Source: Haloglomus salinum
GTDB lineage: Archaea; Halobacteriota; Halobacteria; Halobacteriales; Haloarculaceae
Length of the DNA: 64,000 bases
Assembly (NCBI RefSeq): GCF_024298825.1
Contig: NZ_CP101153.1
Span: 744,001-808,000, forward strand
Direction: 5' to 3'
The position numbers and the translations under genes are program-made. Shown here piece after piece: positions 8,204 to 15,713 of the stretch (the first letter of the stretch is position 1; the number at the start of each line of letters is the position of its first letter). Under the pieces are notes generated by a model that was given only the letters and a program-made list of their open reading frames with translations, ran no database searches and was not told where the DNA came from.

Positions 8204-8950
8204 CTACTCGTCCGCCGCGGGCGCGAACACCCGGGCCGCGCCGTCCGTGACGACCCCGTGCTCGGCCGCCGCGACCGAGTCCGGGAGTTCACCCTCGCGC
8301 CCATCGTAGCGCGCATCGAGGCTCGCGACCAGCGCGTCGCGAACGCAGGCACGGGTGGCGGCCCCGACGCGGGTGGCGCTGCCTGCGAACTCGGCCGGGT
8401 CGCCGTCCGGGTCGCAGCCGACGGCGACGGCATCGGACGTGGTGCCGGTGAACCCGGTGGCGCCGAGGAGGGTGGCCGTCTTCGCCTCGACCGCCGTCGC
8501 CAGCAGTTCGGCGCGCGTCCCCGCCGCGAGCGCCCGGTCGGTCGCGACGAGGAGGTTGACCGTGCCGACGGGCGGGCGGTCGTCGGTCGCGGTCGCCACC
8601 CCGTCACCGTCGAGCGGGAGCGTCGCGGGGTTCGACAGGCCACCCGTCGCGACGACGGTGACCGGACCCCGGACGGCGACGCGGGCGTGGCGCATCGCGA
8701 CGCCGGTCAGCAGCGCCGGGCCGTCAGTGTCGAAGCCGGCCTCGCGGCGGCGCTCGCGGGTGTAGGCGTCGAGGTCGGTCCGGTCGAACCCCTCCGGGAC
8801 GGTGACGTTGTAGGCCGCGGGCGCGCGCCGGATACCGCCACGGATACCCGTGACGAGCCAGCGCCACGCGGCCGGTGCGGCGACCCGGCAGACACCCTCG
8901 CGGACCGTCGCGGTCACGCCCGCGCCGGCATCGGCGCCGTCCTCAGACAT
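8204..8950 (-). CDS. cbiZ: Adenosylcobinamide amidohydrolase CbiZ
   Basis: A 248-residue enzyme that removes the aminopropanol side chain from adenosylcobinamide to give adenosylcobyric acid, letting archaea salvage imported incomplete corrinoids. Recognised by VTGIRGGIRRAPAAYNVTVPEGF, GVAMRHARVA, VVATGGLSNP, GTVNLLVATDRAL, EAKTATLLGATGF and a late GSATRVGAATRACVRDAL segment. The start ATG overlaps the end of cobD by eight bases, so it is translationally coupled. Its presence with cbiB and cobD is the expected archaeal salvage route: CbiZ product is re-joined to aminopropanol phosphate by CbiB. Confidence 0.93.
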   Translation of the reverse strand: MSEDGADAGAGVTATVREGVCRVAAPAAWRWLVTGIRGGIRRAPAAYNVTVPEGFDRTDLDAYTRERRREAGFDTDGPALLTGVAMRHARVAVRGPVTVVATGGLSNPATLPLDGDGVATATDDRPPVGTVNLLVATDRALAAGTRAELLATAVEAKTATLLGATGFTGTTSDAVAVGCDPDGDPAEFAGSATRVGAATRACVRDALVASLDARYDGREGELPDSVAAAEHGVVTDGAARVFAPAADE

Positions 8951-9962
8951 CGAGCGCCTCCAGGAGCCGGTCGTTCTCGTCGGGCAGGCGCACGGCGACG
9001 CGGACGTGACGGTCCAGCCCGTGGAAGGTGGTCGCGTCGCGGACGGCGATGCCCTCGCGGTCGAGGCGAGCGACGAGCGCGTCGACGCTCCCGTCGGGGT
9101 CGTCGTCGCGCAGGCGACAGCAGAGGAACGGCGCCTCGGAGTCGTGGACGTCGAACCGGTGGCCGAGGCGCGCTCGCATCCGGGCGCGCTCGCTCGCGAC
9201 CCGCTCGCGGGTCTCACTGACGAACTCGTCCGCGCGCATAGCGTGCGTGCCCACCGCGGCCGCGGGCATCCCGAGCGCCCACGCGGGCACGGCCGTCCGC
9301 AGGCGCTCCAGGGCCCGGCCGTGCGCGACCGCGAAGCCCGCGCGGAGCCCGGGCAGCCCGAACAGCTTCGTGAGCGAGCGCGCCACGACGACACCCTCGT
9401 GCCCCGCGAGCGAGTCGCGCCCGGTGAACCCGAGGAACGCTTCGTCGGCGAGGAGGAGCGTCCCGGCGTCGCGACAGCGGCGGGCGAACGCCCGGAGCGC
9501 GTCAGGGGCGGGGCCGTCGCCGGTCGGGTTGTTCGGGACGCAGACGATAGCCATCGCGTGCGGGGCGGGGTCGGCATCGACGAGTTCGTCGTGCGCGACG
9601 AACTCGGGCTCGCCACCCTGGAGCCGGACCTCGCGGGCGTACTCGTCGAAGCTCGGGAACGGCACGAGCACGCTATCGCCGGGGGTGACGTGCGTGGCCA
9701 CTGTGAGTCGGATGGCCTGCAAGCCGCCAGCGGTCGGGACCACGCGGTCGGGGTCGCAATCGGCGTAGTCGGCGGCCGCGGCGCGGTAGTCGGGGGAGCC
9801 GCGCGGCGGGTACGACCGCGCCGCGTCGAGGGCGTCCTCGTACACCGCACGCGTGCCGGGCGGGGTCCGCGGGTTGATGTTGGCGCTGAAATCCAGCACG
9901 TCGGGGTCGTCACTGGAGCCGTGCGGGACGCGCTCGGTCCGGTCGACGCCGTCGGGGTTCAT
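8943..9962 (-). CDS. cobD: Threonine-phosphate decarboxylase (PLP fold type I aminotransferase-like)
   Basis: A 339-residue PLP enzyme of the histidinol-phosphate aminotransferase family, here called threonine-phosphate decarboxylase from context. It would make (R)-1-amino-2-propanol phosphate for the cobamide linker. Visible are LDFSANINPRTPPG (typical of CobD/CobC), VPTAGGLQAIR, VCVPNNPTGDG, LLADEAFLGF, and the PLP-lysine motif RSLTKLFGLPGLRAGF. It overlaps cobY upstream by four bases and cbiZ downstream by eight. An alternative is a second HisC, but the NINP motif and six cobalamin neighbours argue for CobD. Confidence 0.9.
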   Translation of the reverse strand: MNPDGVDRTERVPHGSSDDPDVLDFSANINPRTPPGTRAVYEDALDAARSYPPRGSPDYRAAAADYADCDPDRVVPTAGGLQAIRLTVATHVTPGDSVLVPFPSFDEYAREVRLQGGEPEFVAHDELVDADPAPHAMAIVCVPNNPTGDGPAPDALRAFARRCRDAGTLLLADEAFLGFTGRDSLAGHEGVVVARSLTKLFGLPGLRAGFAVAHGRALERLRTAVPAWALGMPAAAVGTHAMRADEFVSETRERVASERARMRARLGHRFDVHDSEAPFLCCRLRDDDPDGSVDALVARLDREGIAVRDATTFHGLDRHVRVAVRLPDENDRLLEALDV

Positions 9963-10642
9963 CGCTCGCCCTCCGCGAGTCGCTCGGCGACCGCCGCATC
10001 CGCCAGTCGGTTGACGTTCACCGCCAGCCGGGCGTCGTATGTCACGTACAGCCGCTCGTCGTGCTCCGGGGACGTGTCGGTTCCGTTCGCGTCGGAGGCG
10101 CCGTCGGTCGGGGCATCCCCGCCGTCGCCGGCGACCCTGCCGACCACGTTCAGCCCCGTCGGCGCCAGCTCGCGGCCGCCGTGGGCGCGGGTGGTGTCCG
10201 CGGAGACCCCGAGCACCCCCTTCAGCGCGGTCGGCACACAGACGGTCAGCGACGGGGCGGCGGTCGGCTCCGGGGCGAGCGCGTCGTAGTGGGCACAGAC
10301 CGCGTCGACGGCAGCGGCGGCGAGCAGCGGGACATCGGCGACGACGGTGAGGACGGGCGTCGTGACCCGCTCGTCGTGGAGCGCCCGTCCGAGGTCGGCG
10401 ACGTACCCCTTGCCCGGCGCCTGGACGACGGTCTCGCGGGCGCCCGCGGTCTCGGCGACATGGCGCGCGGTCCGGGGCGCGTTCGGCGAGGTGACGACGT
10501 GGACCGCCCCGACCGAATCGGCGCGCCGGAGGGCACCGCGGACACGGTCGAGCATCGGCCGCCCGGCGACCTCGTACAGGGGCTTCTCCGCCTCGCTGTC
10601 GAGACGCGTCCCGCGACCGCCACACATGAGAAGCGCGTTCAT
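9959..10642 (-). CDS. cobY: GTP:adenosylcobinamide-phosphate guanylyltransferase (archaeal CobY)
   Basis: A 227-residue nucleotidyltransferase that activates adenosylcobinamide phosphate with GTP; archaea use CobY in place of bacterial CobU. The N-terminus MNALLMCGGRGTRL and EKPLYEVAGRPMLDRV are the nucleotide-binding signature. VVADVPLLAAAAVDAV holds the metal-binding Asp. The segment GRELAPTGLNVVG and the C-terminal LAVNVNRLADA match CobY. An insertion of about 25 acidic residues (DGGDAPTDGASDANGTDTSP) is haloarchaeal padding. A TATA-like AATATACC at about 10658-10665 supports a promoter here, so cobY-cobD-cbiZ may be its own transcription unit. The stop overlaps the cobD start. Confidence 0.93.
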   Translation of the reverse strand: MNALLMCGGRGTRLDSEAEKPLYEVAGRPMLDRVRGALRRADSVGAVHVVTSPNAPRTARHVAETAGARETVVQAPGKGYVADLGRALHDERVTTPVLTVVADVPLLAAAAVDAVCAHYDALAPEPTAAPSLTVCVPTALKGVLGVSADTTRAHGGRELAPTGLNVVGRVAGDGGDAPTDGASDANGTDTSPEHDERLYVTYDARLAVNVNRLADAAVAERLAEGER

Positions 10643-10740
10643 CGTACCAGTGTTCGGTATATTCGACAGGAAATCGGATTACGAGTGGAACTCCGCCCTC
10701 TTTCGTCCGAAACGCTGATTCGAATAGATACTCGCATCGT

Positions 10741-11562
10741 TCACCCCACCACCCACGCCACGGCTCCGGCGTTGAGCGCGACCAGTCGGGCCAGTTCGTT
10801 CGCCGCACCGAACACGTCGCCGTTCACACCGCCGAGCCGCGACCGGGCCCAGCGCAACACCACGAGCGCCGTCGCGAACGCCGAGAGCAACGCCACGGGG
10901 GCGGCGGCCGAGACGCCCGTCAGGAACGCGGCCGGAACCGACACCGCCACGGGACCCACGAGCAGCCCGGGTGTGGCGCGGCCGGTGAACGCGGCGCCGA
11001 AGCCGTCGGTGATGGCCTCGCCGTAGCACGCGACGGCGGCCATGCCGAGTTTCGCACCCACCTCGGCCGCGACGACGAGGCCCGCCGCGCGGAGCGGGGG
11101 CGCAGGACTCCCGTTCAGCACCAGCGGCCCGAACAGCGGCCCCCGACCAAGCTGCGCGACCGCCAGCAGGCCCAGCGTCGTCCCCACCAGTCCGATGCCG
11201 ACGGCCGCGAGCGCGCCGACGCCGGTGGTCGTGTCCTTCAGCACCTCGCGCCGGCGCGCGACCGTGTGGACGGCGGCCGCGTCGCCGCAGTCGGCCAGCC
11301 CGTCGAGGTGGTTGATGCCCGTGACCAGATACAGCGTCGCCAGCGTCGCCCCCGCAGCGACCGGCGCCGGCGCACCGACGGCCGAGAACGCGGCCAGCGG
11401 CACAGCCGCGATGAGGCCGACGACGTAGCCCGCGACCGGGAAGGCCAGCGGGGTCCCCTGGAACGCGACCCACGCGCGGCCCTCGTGGGACACCGGGAGC
11501 CGGGTCAGGAAGCCCAGTGCGCCACGAACCGCCTGCCGGAGCCGCACGCGGGTCGGGGGCAT
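10741..11562 (-). CDS. cobS: Adenosylcobinamide-GDP ribazoletransferase (cobalamin synthase)
   Basis: A 273-residue integral membrane enzyme that joins adenosylcobinamide-GDP to alpha-ribazole (phosphate), the last assembly step. Signature residues are FLTRLPV near residue 18, the metal-binding TGINHLDGLADCGDAA near residues 81-96, DTTTGVGALAAVG, and a C-terminal ARSRLGGVNGDVFGAANEL. Several hydrophobic helices are evident. Its ATG overlaps the cbiB stop by four bases (ATGA). The gene is 98 bp upstream of cobY, and that gap carries a probable promoter. Confidence 0.95.
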   Translation of the reverse strand: MPPTRVRLRQAVRGALGFLTRLPVSHEGRAWVAFQGTPLAFPVAGYVVGLIAAVPLAAFSAVGAPAPVAAGATLATLYLVTGINHLDGLADCGDAAAVHTVARRREVLKDTTTGVGALAAVGIGLVGTTLGLLAVAQLGRGPLFGPLVLNGSPAPPLRAAGLVVAAEVGAKLGMAAVACYGEAITDGFGAAFTGRATPGLLVGPVAVSVPAAFLTGVSAAAPVALLSAFATALVVLRWARSRLGGVNGDVFGAANELARLVALNAGAVAWVVG

Positions 11563-12584
11563 CAGGGGTCACCCCGGGCCACCGACCGACCGTCATCGGT
11601 CCGCCCGCTGTCGGTCCGTCCGCCGTCGTCCCGACCGACGAGCCACGCCAGCCCCGCCGCCCCGGCCCACGCCAGCCCCGCCGCCCCGGCCCACGCCAGC
11701 CCCGCCGCCCCGGCCCACGCCAGCCACCCGGCCCGCGCGACGAGTCGGACGCCACGCCGGGCGACCGCGCCGTCGGGGAGCGTCTCGCCGCCCGGCAACG
11801 CGTAGACGCCGGGCTTCTCGAGGCGCGTCCCGAGCGCGGCCGCGAGTGCCCCCATCGGCCAGCCGGAGTTGGGGGACGGAACGTCGTCGAGCCACGCGCG
11901 GGCCCGGGCGGGGGCGCTCGGGTCGCCGGCCGCGAGCGCCAGCAGGCCGGCGCTCGCGCGGGCGGGCAGCCACGCGACGGCGTCGTCCAGCCGGGCGCTC
12001 GCGGTGCCGTGGGCCTTCGCCGGGTAGCCCAGCATCGAGTCCAGCGTGTTGACCGCCTTCACCCACGCGGCACCCGCGGCGGCCGCAGGGAGCGAGACGA
12101 GCGCCCCGAGACAGAAGCCCGCGAGCGGCGCCACCAGCCCGTCCGCGAGGTTCTCGGCGGCGGACTCGACCGCCGCACTCCGGACTGCACCCGCCGACAG
12201 GTCGCTCGCGTCGCGCCCGGCGAGCGCGAGTAACGCGTCCCGGGCCGCATCGAGGTCGCGCTCGCTCGTCGCCACCACGTCGCCGGCCGTTGCGACGAGC
12301 AACCGGTGGCTCGTCGCGGTGAACAGCGCGACTGCGGCCGCGAGGATACCCAGCCCGCGACCCCGGCGCTCGGCGAGCGCGACCAGTCCGCCGACCATCG
12401 CGGCCGCCAGCGCGGGGAGCAGGCCGGCGATGGCTGCCCCGGCCGCTCGCGGGTACGGCCACGTGCGGTCGAGCGGTGCGACCAGCCGGCCGAACAGGGC
12501 CACGGGGTGGGGGTCCGGCGGCTCCGCGACGAGCCGGTCCAGCAGCGCCGCAATCAGGACCGCCCATGCCGCCCGCCGGCTCAC
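11562..12584 (-). CDS. cbiB: Adenosylcobinamide-phosphate synthase
   Basis: A 340-residue membrane protein that attaches aminopropanol (phosphate) to adenosylcobyric acid. Recognised by LDRLVAEPPDPHPVALFGRLV, the conserved ESAAENLADGLVAPLAG, AWVKAVNTLDSMLGYP, and ARLDDAVAWLPAR. The GTG at 12584 overlaps the stop of the upstream HAD gene (GTGA) and gives the usual N-terminus; an ATG at 12650 would add 22 unlike residues. The C-terminus is odd: an eight-residue unit, LAWAGAAG, repeats three and a third times because of a 24-bp DNA tandem repeat, followed by an Asp/Arg/Gly-rich tail. Confidence 0.93.
   Translation of the reverse strand: MSRRAAWAVLIAALLDRLVAEPPDPHPVALFGRLVAPLDRTWPYPRAAGAAIAGLLPALAAAMVGGLVALAERRGRGLGILAAAVALFTATSHRLLVATAGDVVATSERDLDAARDALLALAGRDASDLSAGAVRSAAVESAAENLADGLVAPLAGFCLGALVSLPAAAAGAAWVKAVNTLDSMLGYPAKAHGTASARLDDAVAWLPARASAGLLALAAGDPSAPARARAWLDDVPSPNSGWPMGALAAALGTRLEKPGVYALPGGETLPDGAVARRGVRLVARAGWLAWAGAAGLAWAGAAGLAWAGAAGLAWLVGRDDGGRTDSGRTDDGRSVARGDP
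11644..11724. repeat. 24-bp in-frame tandem repeat within cbiB (3.4 copies)
   Basis: Three identical 24-bp units (11644-11667, 11668-11691, 11692-11715) plus nine bases of a fourth. Each begins CACGCCAGCCCC on the plus strand. On the coding strand they encode a Leu/Ala/Trp/Gly-rich hydrophobic octapeptide. Perfect identity suggests recent expansion by slippage; copy number may vary among strains. Confidence 0.9.
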
Positions 12585-13249
12585 GACCCGGTCACCCCGT
12601 CGGCATCGTCCCCGGAGGGTCGCCGGCCCTCCTCGTCCGCTTCGAGCCACGCGGGGAACGAGGGGAGCGGCGTCTCCGCCACGTCGACGAACCGACCGCC
12701 AGCGGCCTCGATACCGCCGTCGGCTTCCGGGTCGTCGCCGACGTGGACGAGGGCGGCCGTCTCGACGCCGAGACGGTTGGCGATGGCCTCGAACGCCCGG
12801 GCGTCGGGCTTGCGCCAGCCACAGCCGGCGCTGGTCACGACGGCGTCGAAGGCGTCCGCGAGGTCCGCGCGGATGAGCGCCCGCCGGGCGAGTTCCGGGA
12901 CGCTCGTGTTGGACATGACGCCGATGGGGCCCCGTTCCCGCGCGGCCGCGATGGCGCGTTCGGCGCCATCCATGCGCTCCACGTCGGGGTCGAAGGCGGC
13001 GACGACGGCCCGCCGGGGGGCGTTCCCGGACGCCTCGACGCCGCGGCTCCGGAGAGCCGCGGCCACGTGCGCCGGGAGGGGCACCTCCGCGCCGGCCGGG
13101 GCGTCGATGTGATGCTCGCGGAAGGCCCGGTCCCAGTCGTCGGGGACCTGCACGCCCCGGGACGCGAGTTCGTCGGCGATCGCTCGGCCGGAGTCACCGG
13201 TGCGGTCCACGCGGACGAGCGTCCCGAACAGGTCGAACGAAACTGCCAC
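12581..13249 (-). CDS. HAD family hydrolase coupled to the cobalamin operon
   Basis: A 222-residue haloacid dehalogenase-superfamily phosphatase-like protein. Motif I is SFDLFGTLV (nucleophile Asp near residue 6), motif II is VMSNTS, the Lys motif is WRKPDARAFEAIA, and motif IV is VHVGDDPEADGGIEAA. The GTG at 13249 is chosen because it starts two residues before motif I. It is first in the minus-strand operon and overlaps cbiB by GTGA, so a B12-related substrate is plausible. Cobamide assembly needs a phosphatase (alpha-ribazole or adenosylcobalamin phosphate), and no CobC or CobZ is visible here; assigning that role is inference. Confidence 0.85.
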   Translation of the reverse strand: MAVSFDLFGTLVRVDRTGDSGRAIADELASRGVQVPDDWDRAFREHHIDAPAGAEVPLPAHVAAALRSRGVEASGNAPRRAVVAAFDPDVERMDGAERAIAAARERGPIGVMSNTSVPELARRALIRADLADAFDAVVTSAGCGWRKPDARAFEAIANRLGVETAALVHVGDDPEADGGIEAAGGRFVDVAETPLPSFPAWLEADEEGRRPSGDDADGVTGS

Positions 13250-13332
13250 GGCGAGAGAGGGACCCGGTGGAACTTGAATCCGACCCACGGATGACGGCGA
13301 GGAAGGGGGCGAGCGAGAAGCGGGCGCGGCGA

Positions 13333-14007
13333 CTACTCCTGTAGCGAGAGCCAGTCGGAGGTGACCGACCCGTGGACGAACCAGCGCTGCTGTGGCTCGT
13401 TGTCGGCCAGTCGGAGTACGACGGTCGCATCGACCAGTGCCTCGAAACGGTCGACGAGGTCGTCGTCGCGGTCGACCGGGAGGTGTGCGTGGCAGACGCC
13501 ACCGGCCGCGCGCACGTCGGCCGTGATGGCATGGTACCACTCGAAGGCGCGTTCCTCGCCGAGTTCCTCGACGAGCGGGAGGAGCGAGTCCACGCAGACC
13601 CGCGGGTCGTCGGCCTCGCTCGTCAGTTCCGCGACCGCCTCGGCGGCCCGCGCGCCGAACTCGGCGGGTGTCTCCGCCACGATTCGCGTGGCTCCCTCCC
13701 CCGCCGCGGGCCCGGCGACCGCGCCGCCGTGGTCGGTGCCGGCACTGGCGGTCGCGCTCCGCGCGTCCACGGCGAGGTCGATGAGTCGGTCGTTCGGCCG
13801 CGCGCCGGTCACGCCGGCCGAACAGCTCCCGTCGGTCCGACAGACCACCCGCGGCTGGTCACTGCTCCCCAGCATCCGGCCACACGCCCGCTCGTGGGTA
13901 TCGCCGGGTGTCGCCCCGACGACCAGCAGGGCGCCACCGTCTCGCTGTAGTCGGCCGAGGGCATCGGCGAATGCCCCGGCTCGCTCCGTTCGGCTCCCAG
14001 ACGTCAT
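13333..14007 (-). CDS. Haloarchaeal DUF7504-like protein (paralog of 946-1632)
   Basis: A 224-residue protein of unknown function. The N-terminus GGALLVVGATPGDTHERACGRML looks like a degenerate P-loop strand, lacking the GK(S/T). The middle has RVCVDSLLPLVEELGEERAFEWYHAITADVRAAGGVCHAHLPV, resembling the second half of RecA/KaiC-like domains. The end reads FVHGSVTSDWLSLQE. The HAHLPV segment and layout match the protein at 946-1632. It lies 65 bp downstream of a HalX pseudo-receiver gene on the same strand, which suggests a signalling role. The family name is from memory. Confidence 0.72.
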   Translation of the reverse strand: MTSGSRTERAGAFADALGRLQRDGGALLVVGATPGDTHERACGRMLGSSDQPRVVCRTDGSCSAGVTGARPNDRLIDLAVDARSATASAGTDHGGAVAGPAAGEGATRIVAETPAEFGARAAEAVAELTSEADDPRVCVDSLLPLVEELGEERAFEWYHAITADVRAAGGVCHAHLPVDRDDDLVDRFEALVDATVVLRLADNEPQQRWFVHGSVTSDWLSLQE

Positions 14008-14072
14008 TATTGTCACTCCTTCGTTGACGTTGAACAAAAGCGTTCGCCCCACCGGTCGGGAGGCCGGGCAAC

Positions 14073-14630
14073 CTACTGGCCCCCCTCGGAGAACGCGGCA
14101 GGACTGTTTGCCAGCAGCGCCTCGCGGTCGATGGTCTCGACCGCCGCGAGCGCGGCATCTGCCTCGGCCCGGGCCTCGTGGATCCGCTCGCGCACCGCCA
14201 GCGTGTCCGCCTCCGGTCCGGCGTGCTCGCTCGCGAGCTCGTAGAGGTCGCCGACAGCGCGGTCGTAGCGTCGACACGCGAGGAGTCCCTCCACCGTCCG
14301 GACCAGCAGGTCCGCCTCGACGGGCGTCTGGAGCCACGCGTCGAACCCCTGCGCGACCACGTCCCCCTCGGGGCGCTCGGGAGACAACAGCGCGGCACGG
14401 ACGGTGAACTCCCGGTCGCGGACCGTCGCGACCAGCTCCGACGCCGCCTGGTCGGCCAGGCCACGGTGAACGACGAGGACCTCGACCCCGTCGTCGATGC
14501 ACGCGAGTGCCTCCGTACCGTCGGCGACAGCGTCGGTGCTGACGAGGTCGACGAGAGCCATCTGCCAGCGTTCCCGCTCGCTCTCCGAGCCGCCGACCAC
14601 CAGCACCCCGCCGCGCGCCGACTCCGACAT
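14073..14630 (-). CDS. HalX-domain protein with degenerate receiver domain
   Basis: A 185-residue protein with a CheY-like receiver fold (residues 8-115) and a C-terminal HalX helical domain (YDRAVGDLYELASEHAGPEADTLAVRERIHE). Key phosphorylation residues are missing. The acidic pair after beta-1 is GGS (VLVVGGSESE), the phospho-acceptor position reads VLVVHRG with His55 where Asp is expected, and the Lys-Pro motif is TPVE. It is therefore a pseudo-receiver that probably cannot be phosphorylated in the usual way. The ATG at 14630 fits an ACTAAACG box 29 bp upstream; an ATG at 14648 is an alternative. A DUF7504-like gene follows. Confidence 0.82.
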   Translation of the reverse strand: MSESARGGVLVVGGSESERERWQMALVDLVSTDAVADGTEALACIDDGVEVLVVHRGLADQAASELVATVRDREFTVRAALLSPERPEGDVVAQGFDAWLQTPVEADLLVRTVEGLLACRRYDRAVGDLYELASEHAGPEADTLAVRERIHEARAEADAALAAVETIDREALLANSPAAFSEGGQ

Positions 14631-14848
14631 ACGTTCCACTACCGCCATGGTTCGTTTAGTCCTTGTGTCAATCACCATCCGGCAACCGCTTGCAACACGA
14701 CACCAGTTGGAGCCAGCCCCGGATGATGGATGTAGCCCCGGTCACGATGAGCCAGTCCCGGTCACAGACGCCATCCCGCACGCGGCTCCGGCCGCCCGCC
14801 CCCGCGAATCGAAACCCCTAACATCGCAACCGCCGGACCGGAGAGTGA

Positions 14849-14933
14849 GCCGAGGTAGCCTAGCCTGGCCAAGGCGGTTGCTTCGAGAGCAACTGTCCTC
14901 ACGGACTCGGGAGTTCAAATCTCCCCCTCGGCG
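14849..14933 (+). tRNA. tRNA-Ser (anticodon CGA)
   Basis: The acceptor stem GCCGAGG (14849-14855) pairs with CCTCGGC (14926-14932), with discriminator G at 14933. The anticodon arm GTTGC-TTCGAGA-GCAAC gives anticodon CGA, which reads UCG serine codons. A long variable arm (GTCCTCACGGAC) and the T-arm GGGAG-TTCAAAT-CTCCC confirm a class II tRNA. CCA is not encoded and no intron is seen. A CTAG tetranucleotide lies in the D-arm (14860-14863). Confidence 0.97.
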
Positions 14934-15050
14934 CTCACTTGTCACGGAGATACCGAGCATAGTGGAGATGCCACCCGGTTGTTCGGCGATATCGCCAGGT
15001 ATCGACCGTCACCGACGACGGCGAGCGCCGCCGGTATCGCAATCTGATTG

Positions 15051-15067
15051 CGTTCCCGTCGGGAACG
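15051..15067. promoter_or_regulatory. 17-bp perfect palindrome before the 15075 gene
   Basis: CGTTCCCG-T-CGGGAACG is a perfect inverted repeat with 8-bp arms, ending 7 bp before the ATG at 15075. In a leaderless gene this would overlap the transcription start, a good place for a repressor. It could also act as an RNA hairpin. No regulator is adjacent. Confidence 0.45.
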
Positions 15068-15074
15068 ACCGCCC

Positions 15075-15365
15075 ATGACGGACGACCTCATCGACACGCT
15101 GGCACACCGCCTCGAAACCGAACTCGACTGCCCGGACGAGGTGGCCGGCGAGAGCGCCGCGAAGGCCGACAGCCTCGTCACCGACCACGATGACGCCGGG
15201 CTCGACGTGCAGGCGTTCATCGACCGCATCCACGAGGCCCCCTACGACGAGTTCGACCGCAAGTGGAACTGGGCCGTCGGCGACATCTGTGGCGAGCTGG
15301 AGGACTGCACGGACTCGCGGCCGTACCGGCTGGAGGGCTTCGGCGACGTCGGCGCGACGAACTGA
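15075..15365 (+). CDS. Conserved haloarchaeal hypothetical protein
   Basis: A 96-residue acidic soluble protein I do not recognise. It begins MTDDLIDTLAHRLETELDCPDE and ends with a WNWAVGDICGELEDCTDSRPYRLEGFGD segment. There are three Cys, none in a zinc-binding pattern, and no membrane segment. Codon choice is like that of its neighbours, so it is probably real. It follows tRNA-Ser by 141 bp and has a 17-bp palindrome directly before its start. The ATG at 15075 is preferred over an in-frame GTG/ATG 27 bp upstream because the palindrome would otherwise be coding. Confidence 0.7.
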   Translation: MTDDLIDTLAHRLETELDCPDEVAGESAAKADSLVTDHDDAGLDVQAFIDRIHEAPYDEFDRKWNWAVGDICGELEDCTDSRPYRLEGFGDVGATN

Positions 15366-15393
15366 GCCGGGCGCCGCGGTTGCGCCTCCTGCG

Positions 15394-15654
15394 TCAGTAG
15401 CCGGGGTCGCGCTCGTCGGCCGGTCGCGTGCCGGACGCAGGTTCGTCCTCGACCCGGTCGCGAGCGAACCCACCGCGGATGGCGAGCCAGCCGAGGATGC
15501 TGATGGCGAGGATGGGCGGGAGAATCATGAACCCCCAGAGCGGGTCCAGCCCCCAGAACAGCAGCAAGAGCACGTCCGCGATTCCCAGCGCGAGGAAGGG
15601 AAGGATGTAGAGCGCGGCGGTCTTCCGGCCCACCTCGAACTTGCCGGTGTCCAT
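15394..15654 (-). CDS. Small membrane protein, two helices
   Basis: An 86-residue protein with two transmembrane helices (AALYILPFLALGIADVLLLLFWGL and WGFMILPPILAISILGWLAI) and a charged cytoplasmic tail (FARDRVEDEPASGTRPADERDPGY). Function is unknown. It follows the gene at 15714-16046 by 59 bp on the same strand and may form a two-gene membrane-protein operon with it. Confidence 0.72.
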   Translation of the reverse strand: MDTGKFEVGRKTAALYILPFLALGIADVLLLLFWGLDPLWGFMILPPILAISILGWLAIRGGFARDRVEDEPASGTRPADERDPGY

Positions 15655-15713
15655 AGCTGTCCGTGCGGGGTGGAGCGGCAAAAAGCGTCCGTCTCCAGTC
15701 GTCGGGGGGTGGC

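Noticed and set aside
10643-10740. Possible cobalamin riboswitch between cobS and cobY
   Set aside because: No B12-box-like sequence or multi-stem structure is visible in 98 bp; a TATA box for cobY explains the region.
14849-15067. Integration site (att) at the tRNA-Ser gene
   Set aside because: No integrase gene, no repeated tRNA 3' end downstream within the window, and neighbouring genes look like ordinary chromosome.
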